Below are positions 53,723 through 62,213 of a stretch of 64,000 nt of DNA, piece by piece. Source of the stretch: an uncultured Paracoccaceae bacterium (GTDB lineage Bacteria; Pseudomonadota; Alphaproteobacteria; Rhodobacterales; Rhodobacteraceae). The position numbers were made by a program, and so were the translations under genes. The notes under the pieces are model-generated. The model ran no database searches, had not been told where the DNA came from, and saw nothing but the letters and a program-made list of their open reading frames with translations. Location of the stretch: assembly GCA_943787785.1 (NCBI GenBank), contig CALSNT010000012.1, positions 124,001 to 188,000 of the forward strand, given 5' to 3'. The first letter of the stretch is position 1. Each line of letters starts with the position of its first letter.

Positions 53723-54971
53723 TTTCGGCCCTCCCGTCCGCTGCCAGCGCCCAGGTCTGGATACCGTTGTTGTGGTAGACCGAGTTCTCGCCCCGCACAT
53801 CGCGCAGCTGATCCTTGGTCGGCTGGACATAGCCGGTCTCGTCTATCGCGCGGGCCTGCAGCAGCCAGGGTTCGCCGTTCCATTCGGTGTCCAGATAGAA
53901 GCGCGTCAACGCCTTGCTGTCACCCTGACGGCCCAGGCGCGCCGTTTCCCAACTCATGCCGCCGTCCTTGGACACATCGACGCGGGTGATCTGACCGTGG
54001 CCCGACCAGGCCAGTCCGGTGATGACCAGCGGTCCGGTCCCGTGGGTGATCGGCTGTTGCGGACTGGGCGAGGTGATGACCGATTTCGCATCCATCACCC
54101 AGGTCCATTTCCGCGCAGTCCCGTCGGCTAACACGTCGGTGTATTTCGAGGTTTCCTCGCGGCTTTCAACGGCCATGTCGGTCACTTCAATCCGGCGCAG
54201 CCATTTGACCCAGAGGTTCCCCTCCCACCCCGGCACGACCAGACGCACGGGATACCCGTGTTCTTTCCTCAGCGCCTCACCGTTGGCCTTGAAGGCGACC
54301 AGTACATCGTCCAGCGCCTTCTCCATCGGGATCGAGCGCCCGTTGGACGAGGCATCGGCGCCCTCGACGTAGACCCATTTGTCCGCCAGATCGCCTGCAG
54401 CGCCCAATCCGGCTTCGTTCAGTAGCGCGCGCAGCGGGATGCCGGTATATTCCATGTTGTGGATCATGCCGTGCGTAAACTGCACGCCGTTCAACTGCGC
54501 CCCGGCCCATTCCATGCCGGTGTTCGCGGCGCATTCGCAGAAATAGACGTGGTTTTCGCGCGGGAACCGTTCGAGGTCTTCATAGGTGAACACCAGCGGC
54601 TGATCGACCAGACCATTAATCATCAGGCGGTAGTTTTCCTTGGCCAGCTCAATCGCACCGGAGTGGTGCCGCTCGAATGCGCAGCCCTGCGGCGTGATCG
54701 TCCCGTCCAGCGCATGAATCGGCGTGAAATTGATCGAGCTGATCGGGTCAGCTGTCAGCCACGGCACATTGCGGCGGATCACGTCCGCCTCAAAACGGAT
54801 CGGCAGGCCGTAAGGCGTCGCGTCGACCGGATCGCCGGTGTAGATCGCCCAGTCCTGGGTTTCGGTGATCAGCGGATCGGGGTTGGCGGCGGCGCGCCCG
54901 GCAATGGCGGCTGCGGAACCTGCCAGCGCGCCACGCAAAATCCCTCGCCGCGTCGTTGTCTTGTTGCTCAT
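53706..54971 (-). CDS. soxC: SoxC, molybdenum sulfane dehydrogenase subunit
   Basis: 421 residues. Tat signal (TTRRGILRGALAGSAAAIAG) and a sulfite-oxidase-type molybdopterin domain with the Mo-ligating Cys in NHVYFCECAANTGMEW, then PVRLVVPGWEGNLWVKWLRR and a dimerisation domain (GLAWSGHGQITRVDVSKDGG). It is the catalytic partner of SoxD. The gene lies 10 bp after soxB and overlaps soxD. Confidence 0.95.
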   Translation of the reverse strand: MSNKTTTRRGILRGALAGSAAAIAGRAAANPDPLITETQDWAIYTGDPVDATPYGLPIRFEADVIRRNVPWLTADPISSINFTPIHALDGTITPQGCAFERHHSGAIELAKENYRLMINGLVDQPLVFTYEDLERFPRENHVYFCECAANTGMEWAGAQLNGVQFTHGMIHNMEYTGIPLRALLNEAGLGAAGDLADKWVYVEGADASSNGRSIPMEKALDDVLVAFKANGEALRKEHGYPVRLVVPGWEGNLWVKWLRRIEVTDMAVESREETSKYTDVLADGTARKWTWVMDAKSVITSPSPQQPITHGTGPLVITGLAWSGHGQITRVDVSKDGGMSWETARLGRQGDSKALTRFYLDTEWNGEPWLLQARAIDETGYVQPTKDQLRDVRGENSVYHNNGIQTWALAADGRAENVEVS

Positions 54972-54980
54972 GGATTGTCC

Positions 54981-56678
54981 CTAGGCGTTGATGATCTCGA
55001 CCGAGTTATTTGGCTCCAGCGACACGGTGCCCTTTGTCTTGATGTGCGCCTCGACCACATCCCAGATCGGCGGACCCTCGGTCTCCTCGTTGACGCTCGC
55101 CCAACCGGCGACGACGTACGCACGGCCCGGATCAATCGCTTCGCCTGTCTTGAGCAGAGTCATATCACTGATCCGCTGACCCTGCGGTTTGGCAATATCA
55201 ATCCGGTAGCCGAGGCCACCTGTGCGCACCATGTCGCCGCCCTGCTGGAAGAAAGGATCAGGGTTAAAGATGTTGTCGGCGACGTCTTCCAGCACGATCT
55301 TCAGGAACTCGCCGGTCATCTCTGTCCGGTAAGCCTCCGGGTAGGTCATCGAGGTGACGTTCCAGATGTCTTCCCGGGTGATGTCCTGCCCCGGAATGAC
55401 CGACGGACCCCAGCGCACGCCTGGGGACAGGGCAATTTCCGCATCGCGCTGGCTGAGCAAAGCGTCGCAGATCAGATCGTCCCAGGTGCCGTTGAAATTG
55501 CCCCGGCGGTAGAGCAGCGTGTCCGTCTGCCCGATCACCTCGGACAGCGCCGCTTTGTAGGGCGCGCGTTCGGCCTCGATCACCGCGGCAACCTCAGCAT
55601 CCGCTGAAATCACGTCCGAGAAGATCGGGATCAGCTTGTGGCGGAAGCCCATCATCCGACCCTGCTGGATGTCCAGATCGACCCGGCTTACAAATTTCCC
55701 GTTCGACCCGGACGGCACGATGATCGTCCCACCCGCCAGCACCGGTTCGGGCAGCGCGTCGTGGGTGTGGCCCGACAGGATCACGTCGATGCCGGTGACG
55801 ATGGTCGCCATCTTCTTGTCAACGTCAAAGCCGTTGTGACTGAGCAGCACGACGCATTCCGCGCCTTCGGCCCGAACTTTGTCGACAACCTCCTGCATGT
55901 GTTCATCGCGGATACCAAACGAGAATTCCGGGAACATCCAGCCGGGGTTAGCAATCGGCATATAAGGGAAGGCTTGACCGATGACGGCAATTTTGACGCC
56001 ACCGCGTTCGAAAAATTTGTACGGCGGGAACAGATCGACAGGCTCATCCCATTCGACATCGAAAATGTTCTGGCCAAGTGCCGCGAAGGGCAGCCCCTCG
56101 ACCAGTTCGGTCATCCGCTCGCTGCCCAGCGTGAATTCCCAATGAAAGGTCATCGCGTCGGGTTTCAGCGTGTTCATCACGTTGACCATATCCTGCCCAG
56201 CGGTCTGGTAGCAGGTGTAAGAGCCATGCCAGGTGTCGCCGCCATCCAGCAGCAGCGCGTCAGGGCGGTCCGCGCGAATGGAGTTTATCACGGTGGCCAC
56301 CCGGTCCAGCCCGCCCATGCGGCCATAGCCCTCAGCCAACGCGGTGAAATCCCCAGAACTAAGCGCGTAATGCGACGGGCTGCCGTCGTCGATGCCATAG
56401 AGGCGTCGGAAATCGGCGCCGGTGACATGGGGCACCACGCCCTTATTCGCACCCACTCCGATGTTCACCGACGGCTCCCGGAAATGGATCGGAACCATCT
56501 GGGCGTGAATATCGGTGACATGAATCAGAGAGACATTGCCGAAGGTGTCGAACTCAAGCAACTGGTCCTGCGTCAACCGCTGCTGAGCCGCCAGCCGCGC
56601 CCAATTTCCGAAACCCGACCCGCCGACAATCGCCGAGGCCGCCATGGATGCTTGCAGAAAGTCGCGACGCGAGATCAT
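54981..56678 (-). CDS. soxB: SoxB, sulfate thiohydrolase
   Basis: 565 residues of the 5'-nucleotidase superfamily with two Mn ions. Tat signal (SRRDFLQASMAASAIVGGSG); metal motifs LIHVTDIHAQMVPIHF, LLLDGGDTWHGSYTC, VLLSHNGFDVDKKM and VILSGHTHDALPEP, then the substrate-side C-terminal domain. SoxB hydrolyses sulfate from the thiosulfate-SoxY adduct. Length and motifs are those of the family. An intrinsic terminator lies between soxA and this gene, so its expression may need read-through or its own promoter. Confidence 0.97.
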   Translation of the reverse strand: MISRRDFLQASMAASAIVGGSGFGNWARLAAQQRLTQDQLLEFDTFGNVSLIHVTDIHAQMVPIHFREPSVNIGVGANKGVVPHVTGADFRRLYGIDDGSPSHYALSSGDFTALAEGYGRMGGLDRVATVINSIRADRPDALLLDGGDTWHGSYTCYQTAGQDMVNVMNTLKPDAMTFHWEFTLGSERMTELVEGLPFAALGQNIFDVEWDEPVDLFPPYKFFERGGVKIAVIGQAFPYMPIANPGWMFPEFSFGIRDEHMQEVVDKVRAEGAECVVLLSHNGFDVDKKMATIVTGIDVILSGHTHDALPEPVLAGGTIIVPSGSNGKFVSRVDLDIQQGRMMGFRHKLIPIFSDVISADAEVAAVIEAERAPYKAALSEVIGQTDTLLYRRGNFNGTWDDLICDALLSQRDAEIALSPGVRWGPSVIPGQDITREDIWNVTSMTYPEAYRTEMTGEFLKIVLEDVADNIFNPDPFFQQGGDMVRTGGLGYRIDIAKPQGQRISDMTLLKTGEAIDPGRAYVVAGWASVNEETEGPPIWDVVEAHIKTKGTVSLEPNNSVEIINA

Positions 56679-56723
56679 CGGATGCTCCTGTTCATATGCG
56701 CATTGTTGAATGCGTATAGGTAG

Positions 56724-56753
56724 AAAAAAGCCCGCCCCCCGAAAGGAGCGGGC
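56724..56753 (-). terminator. Intrinsic terminator between soxA and soxB
   Basis: On the minus strand: gcccgctcc-tttc-gg-ggggcgggc type stem (56753-56730) followed directly by six T (56729-56724), i.e. a GC-rich hairpin with a U tract. It lies 15 bp after soxA and 46 bp before the soxB start. Confidence 0.75.
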
Positions 56754-56767
56754 CGGATGCTTGGGCC

Positions 56768-57595
56768 TTAGTTACGGACGGCAGGTGTCTCGACCGACAG
56801 GCCCTGACCGCGCGATGCGATGTAAAGTTCCAACGCCTTGAACTCTTCCGAGCCCTCCTTGAACGGAGTCGCGCGGATGTTCGACATGCAGCCCTTGAAT
56901 CGGCCGTGCGTCGTGTTGATCTTGGCATTCTTCAAGCGATACAGCGGAAACCCGTTGATCTGACCCTGGCTGAGATGGTCTGCACGGATCATGTTGCCGT
57001 AGTTGTCCTCGTGACAATTCGAACAGGCCATGTCGAGTTGACCAACGCGTGTGTAGTACAACTCCTTACCACGCTCCCAAAACGGCGCTGCATCACCCTC
57101 GATGGCCACATTCATGGTCATGCCGCGCGACTGATGCGCGATCAGCGCGGTCATGGCCGACATCTTGGCACCAGAATACTTCCACGGCTCAGCACCCATA
57201 CGATCCGTCACGCATTCGTTGACAAGATTGGTCATGGTGACCAACTCTCCGTCCTCAACGCGCGGAAGCGTCGACTTCAACCCAGCAAAATCCGCCACAT
57301 CTTCATGGCAGGTCGAACAGGATTTACCCTCGCTCCCCTCAACCGTGTCCCACTGGTCAATCGCCTGATCGAGGAACAGGAAAGCCGGATTGTCAAAATC
57401 GTCCAGTTGCAACGCCTGCGTTTCGTCCGCACGGAACGTCCAGCCCGAATAGAGCGTGCTGACATTTTCCATATGCTCCGGGGCGTCCACCTCGGTTACG
57501 AAAACCTCGCCTTCGATTGCCAGCGTCGAATCCTCGCCAGCATAGGCTAATGAGGCGGCAAATATGGCTGCCGTGGCTACCAGGTATTTTTTCAT
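56768..57595 (-). CDS. soxA: SoxA, c-type cytochrome subunit of SoxXA
   Basis: From the ATG at 57595 (MKKYLVATAAIFAASLAYAG, signal peptide), 275 residues. Two haem c sites: CSTCH at 93-97 and CSNCH in the second half, plus the catalytic Cys that becomes a persulfide ligand in FKGCMSNIRATPF. SoxXA couples thiosulfate to SoxY and releases two electrons. This is the dihaem form as in Paracoccus/Rhodovulum. It is followed by an intrinsic terminator. Confidence 0.95.
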   Translation of the reverse strand: MKKYLVATAAIFAASLAYAGEDSTLAIEGEVFVTEVDAPEHMENVSTLYSGWTFRADETQALQLDDFDNPAFLFLDQAIDQWDTVEGSEGKSCSTCHEDVADFAGLKSTLPRVEDGELVTMTNLVNECVTDRMGAEPWKYSGAKMSAMTALIAHQSRGMTMNVAIEGDAAPFWERGKELYYTRVGQLDMACSNCHEDNYGNMIRADHLSQGQINGFPLYRLKNAKINTTHGRFKGCMSNIRATPFKEGSEEFKALELYIASRGQGLSVETPAVRN

Positions 57596-57622
57596 TTTAT
57601 TCCTCCCTGTCGCGTCAGCCAA

Positions 57623-57952
57623 TCAGCTTACCTCGATCGACTTGGTCGTCTCGTAGACCGAGCCATCGTCGTCATACCATGTGAACGTAAACTCGCCCGA
57701 TTCCGGCACGGTTGCTTCGAACTGAAAATACGGGTTGGTCGAGATTGCCGGTTCCAGCGTCACGTCGATGACGTTCTGGCCGTTGAAATCTGCAACGAAC
57801 CGATTGATGATCGAGCGCGCGATCGGATTGCCGTCGCCATCTTTGCGCTGGCCCGATTCCATCTTGTGGCTGATCAGCGTCTTGATCGTGATCACCTCAC
57901 CCGCAGAAGCGGACTTCGGAACTTTGACGCGGGGTTTTACACCTTCTGCCAT
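57623..57952 (-). CDS. soxZ: SoxZ, sulfur carrier complex subunit
   Basis: 109 residues with the immunoglobulin-like fold of SoxZ: KPRVKVPKSASAGEVITIKT, LISHKMESGQRKDGDGNPIA and TVPESGEFTFTWYDDDGSVY. No signal peptide: it is exported together with SoxY. It follows soxY by 20 bp. Confidence 0.96.
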   Translation of the reverse strand: MAEGVKPRVKVPKSASAGEVITIKTLISHKMESGQRKDGDGNPIARSIINRFVADFNGQNVIDVTLEPAISTNPYFQFEATVPESGEFTFTWYDDDGSVYETTKSIEVS

Positions 57953-57972
57953 ATTACTTCTCCCTGTCTCGC

Positions 57973-58395
57973 TTAGCCGCCGCAGCCGCCAATGGTTACT
58001 TTCACGGCCGCGTCGGCGCGCACGAACGATCCGTCTTCCATCTTCGCAACGGCGATGACGTTCTGGCTTTTGGCCAGACGAATACGGGTCGAGGCACTGC
58101 GCGACGGGTTCAGCGGGCCGAAATTGAAGGTCGCAACTGCCGGAACCGGATTGCCATCGGCAAAGATCGCAACCGCAACCGCGCCGGGTGCGTCGACTTC
58201 GATCGGCACCGTGTTGCCATTCTCGGCAATCTCGGGCGCGGTCAAAACCAACGCGCCGCTGCCAGCTTCGGCACCACCGGTGAATTCGGCGATCAGATCA
58301 TCGGTTGCCGACGCGAACGCAGGCATTCCGGCGAGGGCGGTGCCCGCGAAGGCAGCCGACCCCAGTACAAATACGTCTCGACGTGTGAGTGTCAT
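57973..58395 (-). CDS. soxY: SoxY, sulfur-binding carrier protein
   Basis: 140 residues. Tat signal (LTRRDVFVLGSAAFAGTALA) and, at the extreme C-terminus, the swinging-arm motif VTIGGCGG whose Cys carries the substrate sulfur. Forms SoxYZ with the next gene. A GGGGAG ribosome-binding site precedes the ATG. Confidence 0.97.
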   Translation of the reverse strand: MTLTRRDVFVLGSAAFAGTALAGMPAFASATDDLIAEFTGGAEAGSGALVLTAPEIAENGNTVPIEVDAPGAVAVAIFADGNPVPAVATFNFGPLNPSRSASTRIRLAKSQNVIAVAKMEDGSFVRADAAVKVTIGGCGG

Positions 58396-58411
58396 GCTTT
58401 TCTCCCCGACG

Positions 58412-58864
58412 TCATTCTTTGAGTGTCAAAAGATAGGCAACCACATCCTCGACCTGCTGTGCAGACAGGATGGACTTGCCTTCGAACTTCTCCAACGGAC
58501 GTTCATATCCGTCGTCGATGTAGAATGCCGGCATGATCGTACCTTCGAACATCTTCTTGGAATTCGAGACGATGCCGCGCAACTCAGCCTCGGTCCAGCG
58601 ATCTGCCACACCGTCCAGGGGTGGGCCGACTTCGCCGTGGAACGGCTGTTCTTCCATGTCGGCGTTCATGTGGCAGGCCAGACAATTGCCCAGCTTGCGC
58701 CCCATGGCAACTTTGCGGCCCTCGGCCGCGTCGCCGGCTTGCCCGGTAAGTGAGTCCTCGACTGCACCGTCGGCGAACGCCACCATCATCGGTTTGACGT
58801 CCTGTGCGATCAGCGGTGATGCGAGAATAGCGGCGAATCCGGTCGCCAAAGCTAAACTTTTCAT
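58412..58864 (-). CDS. soxX: SoxX, monohaem cytochrome subunit of SoxXA
   Basis: 150 residues with signal peptide (SLALATGFAAILASPLIA), one haem c motif GNCLACHMNADMEEQ and axial Met probably in GTIMPAFYID. Partner of SoxA, from which it is separated here by soxYZ. First gene of the soxXYZA stretch; a candidate SoxR operator lies 63 bp upstream of its ATG. Confidence 0.95.
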   Translation of the reverse strand: MKSLALATGFAAILASPLIAQDVKPMMVAFADGAVEDSLTGQAGDAAEGRKVAMGRKLGNCLACHMNADMEEQPFHGEVGPPLDGVADRWTEAELRGIVSNSKKMFEGTIMPAFYIDDGYERPLEKFEGKSILSAQQVEDVVAYLLTLKE

Positions 58865-58926
58865 GAGCCCTCCCTAAGCTCGGATTTTCGGTAGCCTACG
58901 GCACACAGTCCGCATCATGCAACAAC

Positions 58927-58946
58927 AAATTCCAATAATTGAATTT
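58927..58946. promoter_or_regulatory. Candidate SoxR operator in the soxW-soxX gap
   Basis: AAATTC-caataatt-GAATTT, a palindrome with perfect 6-bp outer arms in an AT-rich patch of the soxW-soxX gap. It resembles the element in the soxV-soxS gap (shared pattern ATTC[ac]AATA-n-T-n-GA-n-TT). Confidence 0.6.
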
Positions 58947-58955
58947 CAGTGACCG

Positions 58956-59534
58956 TCAGTCTGTGAACCCGTCGTCTCGCTCTTTAATGCGCCTCGCGTG
59001 GTAGCGTTGAAAATCTTCATCGGTATCAAGCAGGTACCGCTTTTCGAGAACCCATGTCATCAAATCCAACGTCGTGCCTTTTGAAAACGCGCCAGGCATC
59101 GCAGCAACTGCGGCCTGTGGTGCCGTCAGGCCTTGCGGCACTTCTTCGGGCAGATACATGACCGTCGGAGTGAACAGAATGCCCCATTTTCGGGCCATCT
59201 GTTTTTCGCTCAGAGTTTCGCCGTCGAAATCCATAACCTGGGTATCGCCATGCAGGTTCAGTTGGACGACAAAATAGTTGTCTTCGATGAATGCAGTGAC
59301 GTCCGGGTCCGGAAAGACCTCGTTGTGCATTTTGGTGCAGTAAACGCAGCCGCGCTGTTCGAACATCAGCATCAAGCGCTTGCCCTCGGCATTTGCCTCG
59401 GCGAGGTCTTCGTTCAGGTCCTTGAACGTGTCACGCATCCAGGGCGTCTTGTGCAGGCCGTCGTCGCCAAGTTCGGCGGCATTCACGCCAGTTGCAAATG
59501 CAACAGCGAGAAGCGCAAGGATCAATCGTCTCAT
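58956..59534 (-). CDS. soxW: SoxW, periplasmic thioredoxin
   Basis: From the ATG at 59534 (MRRLILALLAVAFATGVNAA, signal peptide), 192 residues. Thioredoxin fold with active site FEQRGCVYCTKMHNEVFPD (CxxC) and cis-Pro in GILFTPTVMYLPE. It receives electrons from the membrane protein SoxV and keeps SoxY and other Sox thiols reduced. The much longer open frame on this strand starts inside soxV in another frame and is not real. Confidence 0.93.
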   Translation of the reverse strand: MRRLILALLAVAFATGVNAAELGDDGLHKTPWMRDTFKDLNEDLAEANAEGKRLMLMFEQRGCVYCTKMHNEVFPDPDVTAFIEDNYFVVQLNLHGDTQVMDFDGETLSEKQMARKWGILFTPTVMYLPEEVPQGLTAPQAAVAAMPGAFSKGTTLDLMTWVLEKRYLLDTDEDFQRYHARRIKERDDGFTD

Positions 59535-59551
59535 CAAGTATCCTCCCAGTG

Positions 59552-60292
59552 TCAGCCCACAGCGCTGAACGACGGGAATGTGTCCAGCATCCATTGGGCA
59601 ATAATATTGATAGTGTTTGTCGCGATCAGAATACCAAAGACGATCAGCAGAACGCCCATCAGCTTTTCGATCAGGCCAAGATGGCGGCGGAACCGCGCCA
59701 TCCAGGACATGAATGGGCCGATGAACAGCGCCGCGATCACGAACGGCAACGTCATGCCCAGCCCGTATGCAAACAGCAGGAACACCCCCTGCCCGACCGT
59801 GTCTTGCCCGGCAGCGGTAAACAGGATCGCCGCCAGAACCGGCCCGACGCAGGGGGTCCAACCGAAGGCAAAGGCCAGACCGATCACATAGGCCCCGACA
59901 TAGCCAAGGTTCGAGGTGTCGCCCGCGTCCGAGCGCAACTGCCGGTACAACAGCCCGATCCGGATGACGCCCAAGAAATGCAATCCCATAGCAATGATGA
60001 TCGCCGCCGCAATCCAGCGCAGAACGTCGAAGTATTCGCGCACCACTTGCCCGAAGGCGGTGGCCGTTGCGCCCAGCCCCATGAACACCGTGATGATGCC
60101 CAGAGCGAACAGTATCGACGCAAGGAAGGCACGGCGGCGGACAGCAGGCGTAACGCTGGCGCCCTCGGCGATCTGGTTCATCCCCACCCCGGCCAGATAC
60201 GACAGATAGAACGGCACAATTGGCAGGATGCAGGGCGACAGGAACGACAAAAGTCCTGCTAAAACAGCTCCGAAATAGGTGACATCGAACAT
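59552..60292 (-). CDS. soxV: SoxV, CcdA-type membrane thiol-disulfide transporter
   Basis: 246 residues, six helices. The paired Cys of CcdA proteins are seen in LSFLSPCILPIVPFYLSYLA and AFGWTPCVGPVLAAILFTAA. It moves reducing equivalents from cytoplasmic thioredoxin to SoxW. First gene of the long minus-strand sox operon; its start is close to soxS on the opposite strand, with a candidate SoxR operator between. Confidence 0.94.
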   Translation of the reverse strand: MFDVTYFGAVLAGLLSFLSPCILPIVPFYLSYLAGVGMNQIAEGASVTPAVRRRAFLASILFALGIITVFMGLGATATAFGQVVREYFDVLRWIAAAIIIAMGLHFLGVIRIGLLYRQLRSDAGDTSNLGYVGAYVIGLAFAFGWTPCVGPVLAAILFTAAGQDTVGQGVFLLFAYGLGMTLPFVIAALFIGPFMSWMARFRRHLGLIEKLMGVLLIVFGILIATNTINIIAQWMLDTFPSFSAVG

Positions 60293-60315
60293 GGCAGCCG
60301 TTCAGGATTGTTGAA

Positions 60316-60335
60316 GAATTCAAATATTAGATTAT
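60316..60335. promoter_or_regulatory. Candidate SoxR operator in the soxS-soxV gap
   Basis: gaattcaaatattagattat, AT-rich and imperfectly palindromic around AATATT, in the soxV/soxS divergent region. Similar to the site at 58927-58946. The ArsR-type SoxR encoded 440 bp away is the obvious ligand. Confidence 0.55.
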
Positions 60336-60369
60336 GTTCGCGAGTGCAGATCGTCAATCGGAGCATCAC

Positions 60370-60741
60370 GTGAGCAGGATCAGGGCAGCTATCATCGCAC
60401 TTGTGTTTGCCTTGCCTACCGGAGCCTGGGCCGAAACTTTATTGCTTATGGCAGAAGAGGATGGCTGCTTTTGGTGCGAGCGATGGAACGACGAAATTGC
60501 CGAAATCTACCCGAAGACGGCCGAAGGCAAGGCTGCGCCGTTGCGCCGTTATGATCTGCACGGCCCGGTTCCCGCAGACGTGACTCTGACGTCCAGCGTG
60601 CGCTTCTCTCCGACGTTTTTGCTGATCCGAGATGGCATCGAGGTTGAGCGGTTGGAGGGGTATCCGGGCGAGGATTTCTTTTGGGGATTGCTGGCGCTGA
60701 TGCTGGACCGGGCCGGCGTTGCCACAGACGAAACGGGATAG
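60370..60741 (+). CDS. soxS: SoxS, periplasmic thioredoxin-like protein
   Basis: The GTG at 60370 is preferred over the ATG at 60334: it has a CGGAG box at good spacing, leaves the operator free and starts directly with the signal peptide RIRAAIIALVFALPTGAWAE. 123 residues with EDGCFWCERWNDEI (CxxC) and SVRFSPTFLLIRDG (cis-Pro). In Paracoccus SoxS keeps SoxYZ active by reducing it. The stop lies close to the soxR start, so soxS, soxR and soxT form the plus-strand unit. Confidence 0.9.
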   Translation: MSRIRAAIIALVFALPTGAWAETLLLMAEEDGCFWCERWNDEIAEIYPKTAEGKAAPLRRYDLHGPVPADVTLTSSVRFSPTFLLIRDGIEVERLEGYPGEDFFWGLLALMLDRAGVATDETG

Positions 60742-60776
60742 TGCATATCTCATTGGACCCAAAGCCACAGCAAGAT

Positions 60777-61121
60777 ATGACGCAATCGCGCCTGCCCGTC
60801 TTCGATGAGAACACCTGCCCCGAGGACATGGAAAAAATGATGCGCAACGCGATGCGCGCGTCGGCCTTCCTCAAGGCGATCAGCCACGAAGGCCGTCTGA
60901 TGATCCTGTGTCATCTGGCCTCGGGCGAAAAATCTGTGACCGAGCTTGAAGATCTGCTGTCAGCCCGCCAGGCGGCCGTCTCACAGCAACTGTCCCGCCT
61001 GCGGCTGGAAGGGCTGGTTACGCCACGGCGCGAGGGCAAGGCGATCTATTATCGGCTGACGGATGATCGCCCTCGCCAGATCATCGAAATTGTCTACGAT
61101 CTGTTTTGCAGGTCGACCTGA
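60777..61121 (+). CDS. soxR: SoxR, ArsR-family repressor with persulfide-sensor Cys pair
   Basis: From the ATG at 60777 (MTQSRLPVFDENTCPED), 114 residues. Winged helix: AFLKAISHEGRLMILCHLAS then LEDLLSARQAAVSQQLSRLR. Cys45 and Cys111 are 66 residues apart, the spacing of C41/C107 in SqrR and C42/C108 in BigR, which form a tetrasulfide with reactive sulfur. It should repress sox genes and release DNA on persulfide. A further Cys14 is N-terminal. Confidence 0.93.
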   Translation: MTQSRLPVFDENTCPEDMEKMMRNAMRASAFLKAISHEGRLMILCHLASGEKSVTELEDLLSARQAAVSQQLSRLRLEGLVTPRREGKAIYYRLTDDRPRQIIEIVYDLFCRST

Positions 61122-61157
61122 GCGCCGGGACGCCCCCGGACAATTTATAGGGCTGCT

Positions 61158-62213
61158 ATGCTGGACGCACTCGGCGAAGCCAATACTGCTGCATTGATCG
61201 GCTTGCTCGGCGGCCTCGCGCTGGGTCTGGCAGCCCGGATCGGGCGGTTTTGCACGTTGGGGGCGATCGAAGACGCGCTTTACTCCTCGGACGACCGGCG
61301 GCTGCGAATGTGGGCAATTGCGCTTGCTGTGGCAATCATTGGCACGCACATGGCGATGCAGACTGGCCTATTGAACGCCGCGGACACCGCCTACCTTGGC
61401 CGGGTCTGGAACCCGCTGGCGACCGTGATTGGCGGGCTGCTTTTCGGCTATGGCATGGCCATGTCAGGCAACTGCGGCTACGGCGCTCTGGCTCGATTGG
61501 GCGGAGGCGATCTGCGCTCGCTGGTTATCGTCATCGTGATGGGACTGTCCGCCTATGTCGTCATGTCCGGCCCGCTCGCGCACGCCCGGATATGGCTGTT
61601 TCCCGTCGATGCGAATCCGACCGGACCGCAAGGTTTCAGCCTACTGGCCAATAACTTGCTCGGCTGGCAGCCGGTCTTGACCGGGTTGGTCTTTGGAGGC
61701 CTGCTGCTTGCCCTTGGATTGGGTAGCCGAGCCATGTTGCACTCTCCGGGACACGTGTTTTGGGGTGCGGTTGTCGGGTTGTCGGTTGTATCGGGCTGGG
61801 TCGGGACGGCGTGGATCGCCAACAACGGTTTCGCCATAGAACCGGTCGAGACCCATACTTTCGCCGCCCCCATTGGCGATACGATCTTCTACGGCATGAC
61901 CGCATCCGGCAACACCCTGTCGTTCAGTGTCGGGTCCGTCATCGGCGTCATTGCCGGGGCGGTTTTGGGATCATTCTCCAAGGGACATTTCCGGTGGGAA
62001 GCCTGCGAAGACCCGCGCGAGCTCCGCCGCCAGATCGGCGGCGCCGCAATGATGGGGGCCGGAGCCGTCCTGGCAGTGGGATGCAGCGTCGGTCAGGGCA
62101 TCTCGGCCTTTTCAGTTTTGGCCTTTAGCGCACCTGTTGCGACACTCTGCATATTTTGTGGAGCGGCGCTGGGGCTTCGGCAACTCATAACGGGTTACCT
62201 GCCCGCTGAATGA
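61158..62213 (+). CDS. soxT: SoxT, YeeE/YedE-family sulfur transporter
   Basis: 351 residues, about nine helices. Motifs: AARIGRFCTLGAIEDALYSS, GYGMAMSGNCGYGALARLGG and, in the second half, GAVLAVGCSVGQGISAFSVL, with conserved Cys of TsuA-like thiosulfate transporters. Position after soxR is the classical place of soxT, whose product is thought to import thiosulfate or a signal sulfur compound. The start is 36 bp after soxR. Confidence 0.87.
   Translation: MLDALGEANTAALIGLLGGLALGLAARIGRFCTLGAIEDALYSSDDRRLRMWAIALAVAIIGTHMAMQTGLLNAADTAYLGRVWNPLATVIGGLLFGYGMAMSGNCGYGALARLGGGDLRSLVIVIVMGLSAYVVMSGPLAHARIWLFPVDANPTGPQGFSLLANNLLGWQPVLTGLVFGGLLLALGLGSRAMLHSPGHVFWGAVVGLSVVSGWVGTAWIANNGFAIEPVETHTFAAPIGDTIFYGMTASGNTLSFSVGSVIGVIAGAVLGSFSKGHFRWEACEDPRELRRQIGGAAMMGAGAVLAVGCSVGQGISAFSVLAFSAPVATLCIFCGAALGLRQLITGYLPAE

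Noticed and set aside
54459-55607. Plus-strand 382-residue ORF opposite soxC/soxB
   Set aside because: Antisense shadow; soxC and soxB are unquestionable on the minus strand.
58956-60323. A 455-residue minus-strand ORF spanning soxW and soxV
   Set aside because: Its first half is soxV in a wrong frame; only the last 192 residues are SoxW, which has its own signal peptide and ATG at 59534.
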